Source: an uncultured Bellilinea sp. (GTDB lineage Bacteria; Chloroflexota; Anaerolineae; Anaerolineales; Anaerolineaceae). Taken from it: DNA of 64,000 nucleotides. The notes under the pieces are model-generated. The model saw nothing but the letters and a program-made list of their open reading frames with translations, did no database searches and was not told where the DNA came from. Shown here piece by piece: positions 63,778 through 64,000 of this stretch; positions within the stretch are counted from its first letter, which is position 1, and every line of letters starts with the position of its first letter. The DNA lies in NCBI GenBank assembly GCA_938040735.1, contig CALHYE010000013.1, positions 1 through 64,000 on the forward strand, given 5' to 3'. The translations under genes were made by a program, and so were the position numbers.

Positions 63778-64000
63778 TTAAAACACCATTCCCAATTTTT
63801 CTAGCGCTTTGCGGGCTGCGTTTTTAGCGGCGGCCTGCTTACTCGGCCCAACCCCCTCGGCGTAAACCTCCCCGCCGATTATCACCGCCACTTCAAAAAG
63901 TTTCGAATGGTCAGGCCCCTGCTCTGAACGGGTCACATACTGCGGAGCGTGAAAACCCTGGGACTGCGCCCATTCCTGTAAAAGACTTTTCGGGTCTTCG
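63778..64000 (-). CDS. rnc: Ribonuclease III, C-terminal part (5' end outside window)
   Basis: The visible 73 residues are the double-stranded-RNA-binding domain of RNase III: DPKSLLQEW, then a beta-beta-beta part (QYVTRSEQGPDHSKLFEVAVIIGG split) and GPSKQAAAKNAARKALEKLG. The nuclease domain lies beyond the window. Gap of 35 bases to smc. Confidence 0.9.
   Translation of the reverse strand, partial: EDPKSLLQEWAQSQGFHAPQYVTRSEQGPDHSKLFEVAVIIGGEVYAEGVGPSKQAAAKNAARKALEKLGMVF

Noticed and set aside
1-64000. tRNA, rRNA, CRISPR arrays and insertion sequences
   Set aside because: Looked for cloverleaf-like ends, regular repeats and transposase motifs; none seen.

Overview
The window is an ordinary chromosomal stretch of a mesophilic or moderately thermophilic bacterium with mid-range G+C. 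The gene content points to the Chloroflexota, most likely class Anaerolineae. The main reasons are a transaldolase/glucose-6-phosphate isomerase fusion, a polyphosphate glucokinase, a Tad pilus cluster without a secretin gene, a baseplate-J-like membrane protein beside mltG and ruvX, and an SPFH protein ending in an excisionase-type helix-turn-helix. This assignment is inference from protein character; no database was searched. I see no prophage, insertion sequence, CRISPR array, rRNA or tRNA. No gene-free stretch exceeds 300 bases; the larger gaps (676-852, 8044-8270, 17625-17885, 18400-18667, 29075-29272, 40996-41195, 57443-57655) hold promoters, leaders and terminators.

Layout. The window opens inside a copper P-type ATPase gene. 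A pentose-phosphate operon follows (transketolase, rpiB, tal-pgi; 853-6127), converging on a fructokinase/unknown pair. Next come an alpha-oxoamine synthase resembling serine palmitoyltransferase, a DegV protein, a large HAD-like protein, an unknown membrane protein, CorA, an atypical acyl carrier protein, succinyl-CoA synthetase (sucCD) and a two-gene SPFH operon. From 17886 to 24465 lies a Tad/Flp pilus locus: two nearly identical pilin genes, cpaB, a receiver-ParA CpaE, cpaF, tadB and tadC. Then comF, long-form hpf, efp, a Cys-rich small protein, a HAD-DinB fusion, an unknown membrane protein and ftsH, converging on miaA-yraN.

From 32568: cinA with a decayed C-terminal domain, an amidohydrolase-CYTH fusion, and the glycogen genes glgA-glgC-malQ with overlapping ends. 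A DMT-family transporter and a seven-iron-type ferredoxin share a divergent promoter region. An aspartase/fumarase-family lyase converges on ppgK. The minus-strand run baseplate-J-like/ruvX/mltG ends near 43992, followed on the map by a pseudouridine synthase and a lipoprotein.

From 48647 to 56765 a tightly packed run encodes a DEDDh exonuclease, an AddB-like degenerate helicase, an intact UvrD-family helicase, a stand-alone Fe-S PD-(D/E)XK nuclease and RecJ: together a likely recombinational repair module in which the usual AddAB nuclease domain is a separate protein. The window ends with rpsF-ssb-rpsR, a membrane-anchored parvulin, and smc behind the 3' end of rnc.

Promoters are mostly sigma70-like (TTGACA / TATAAT). 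A recurring feature is that the terminator of a plus-strand gene sits inside the 3' coding end of the converging minus-strand gene (tal-pgi, ftsH, the aspartase-like gene).
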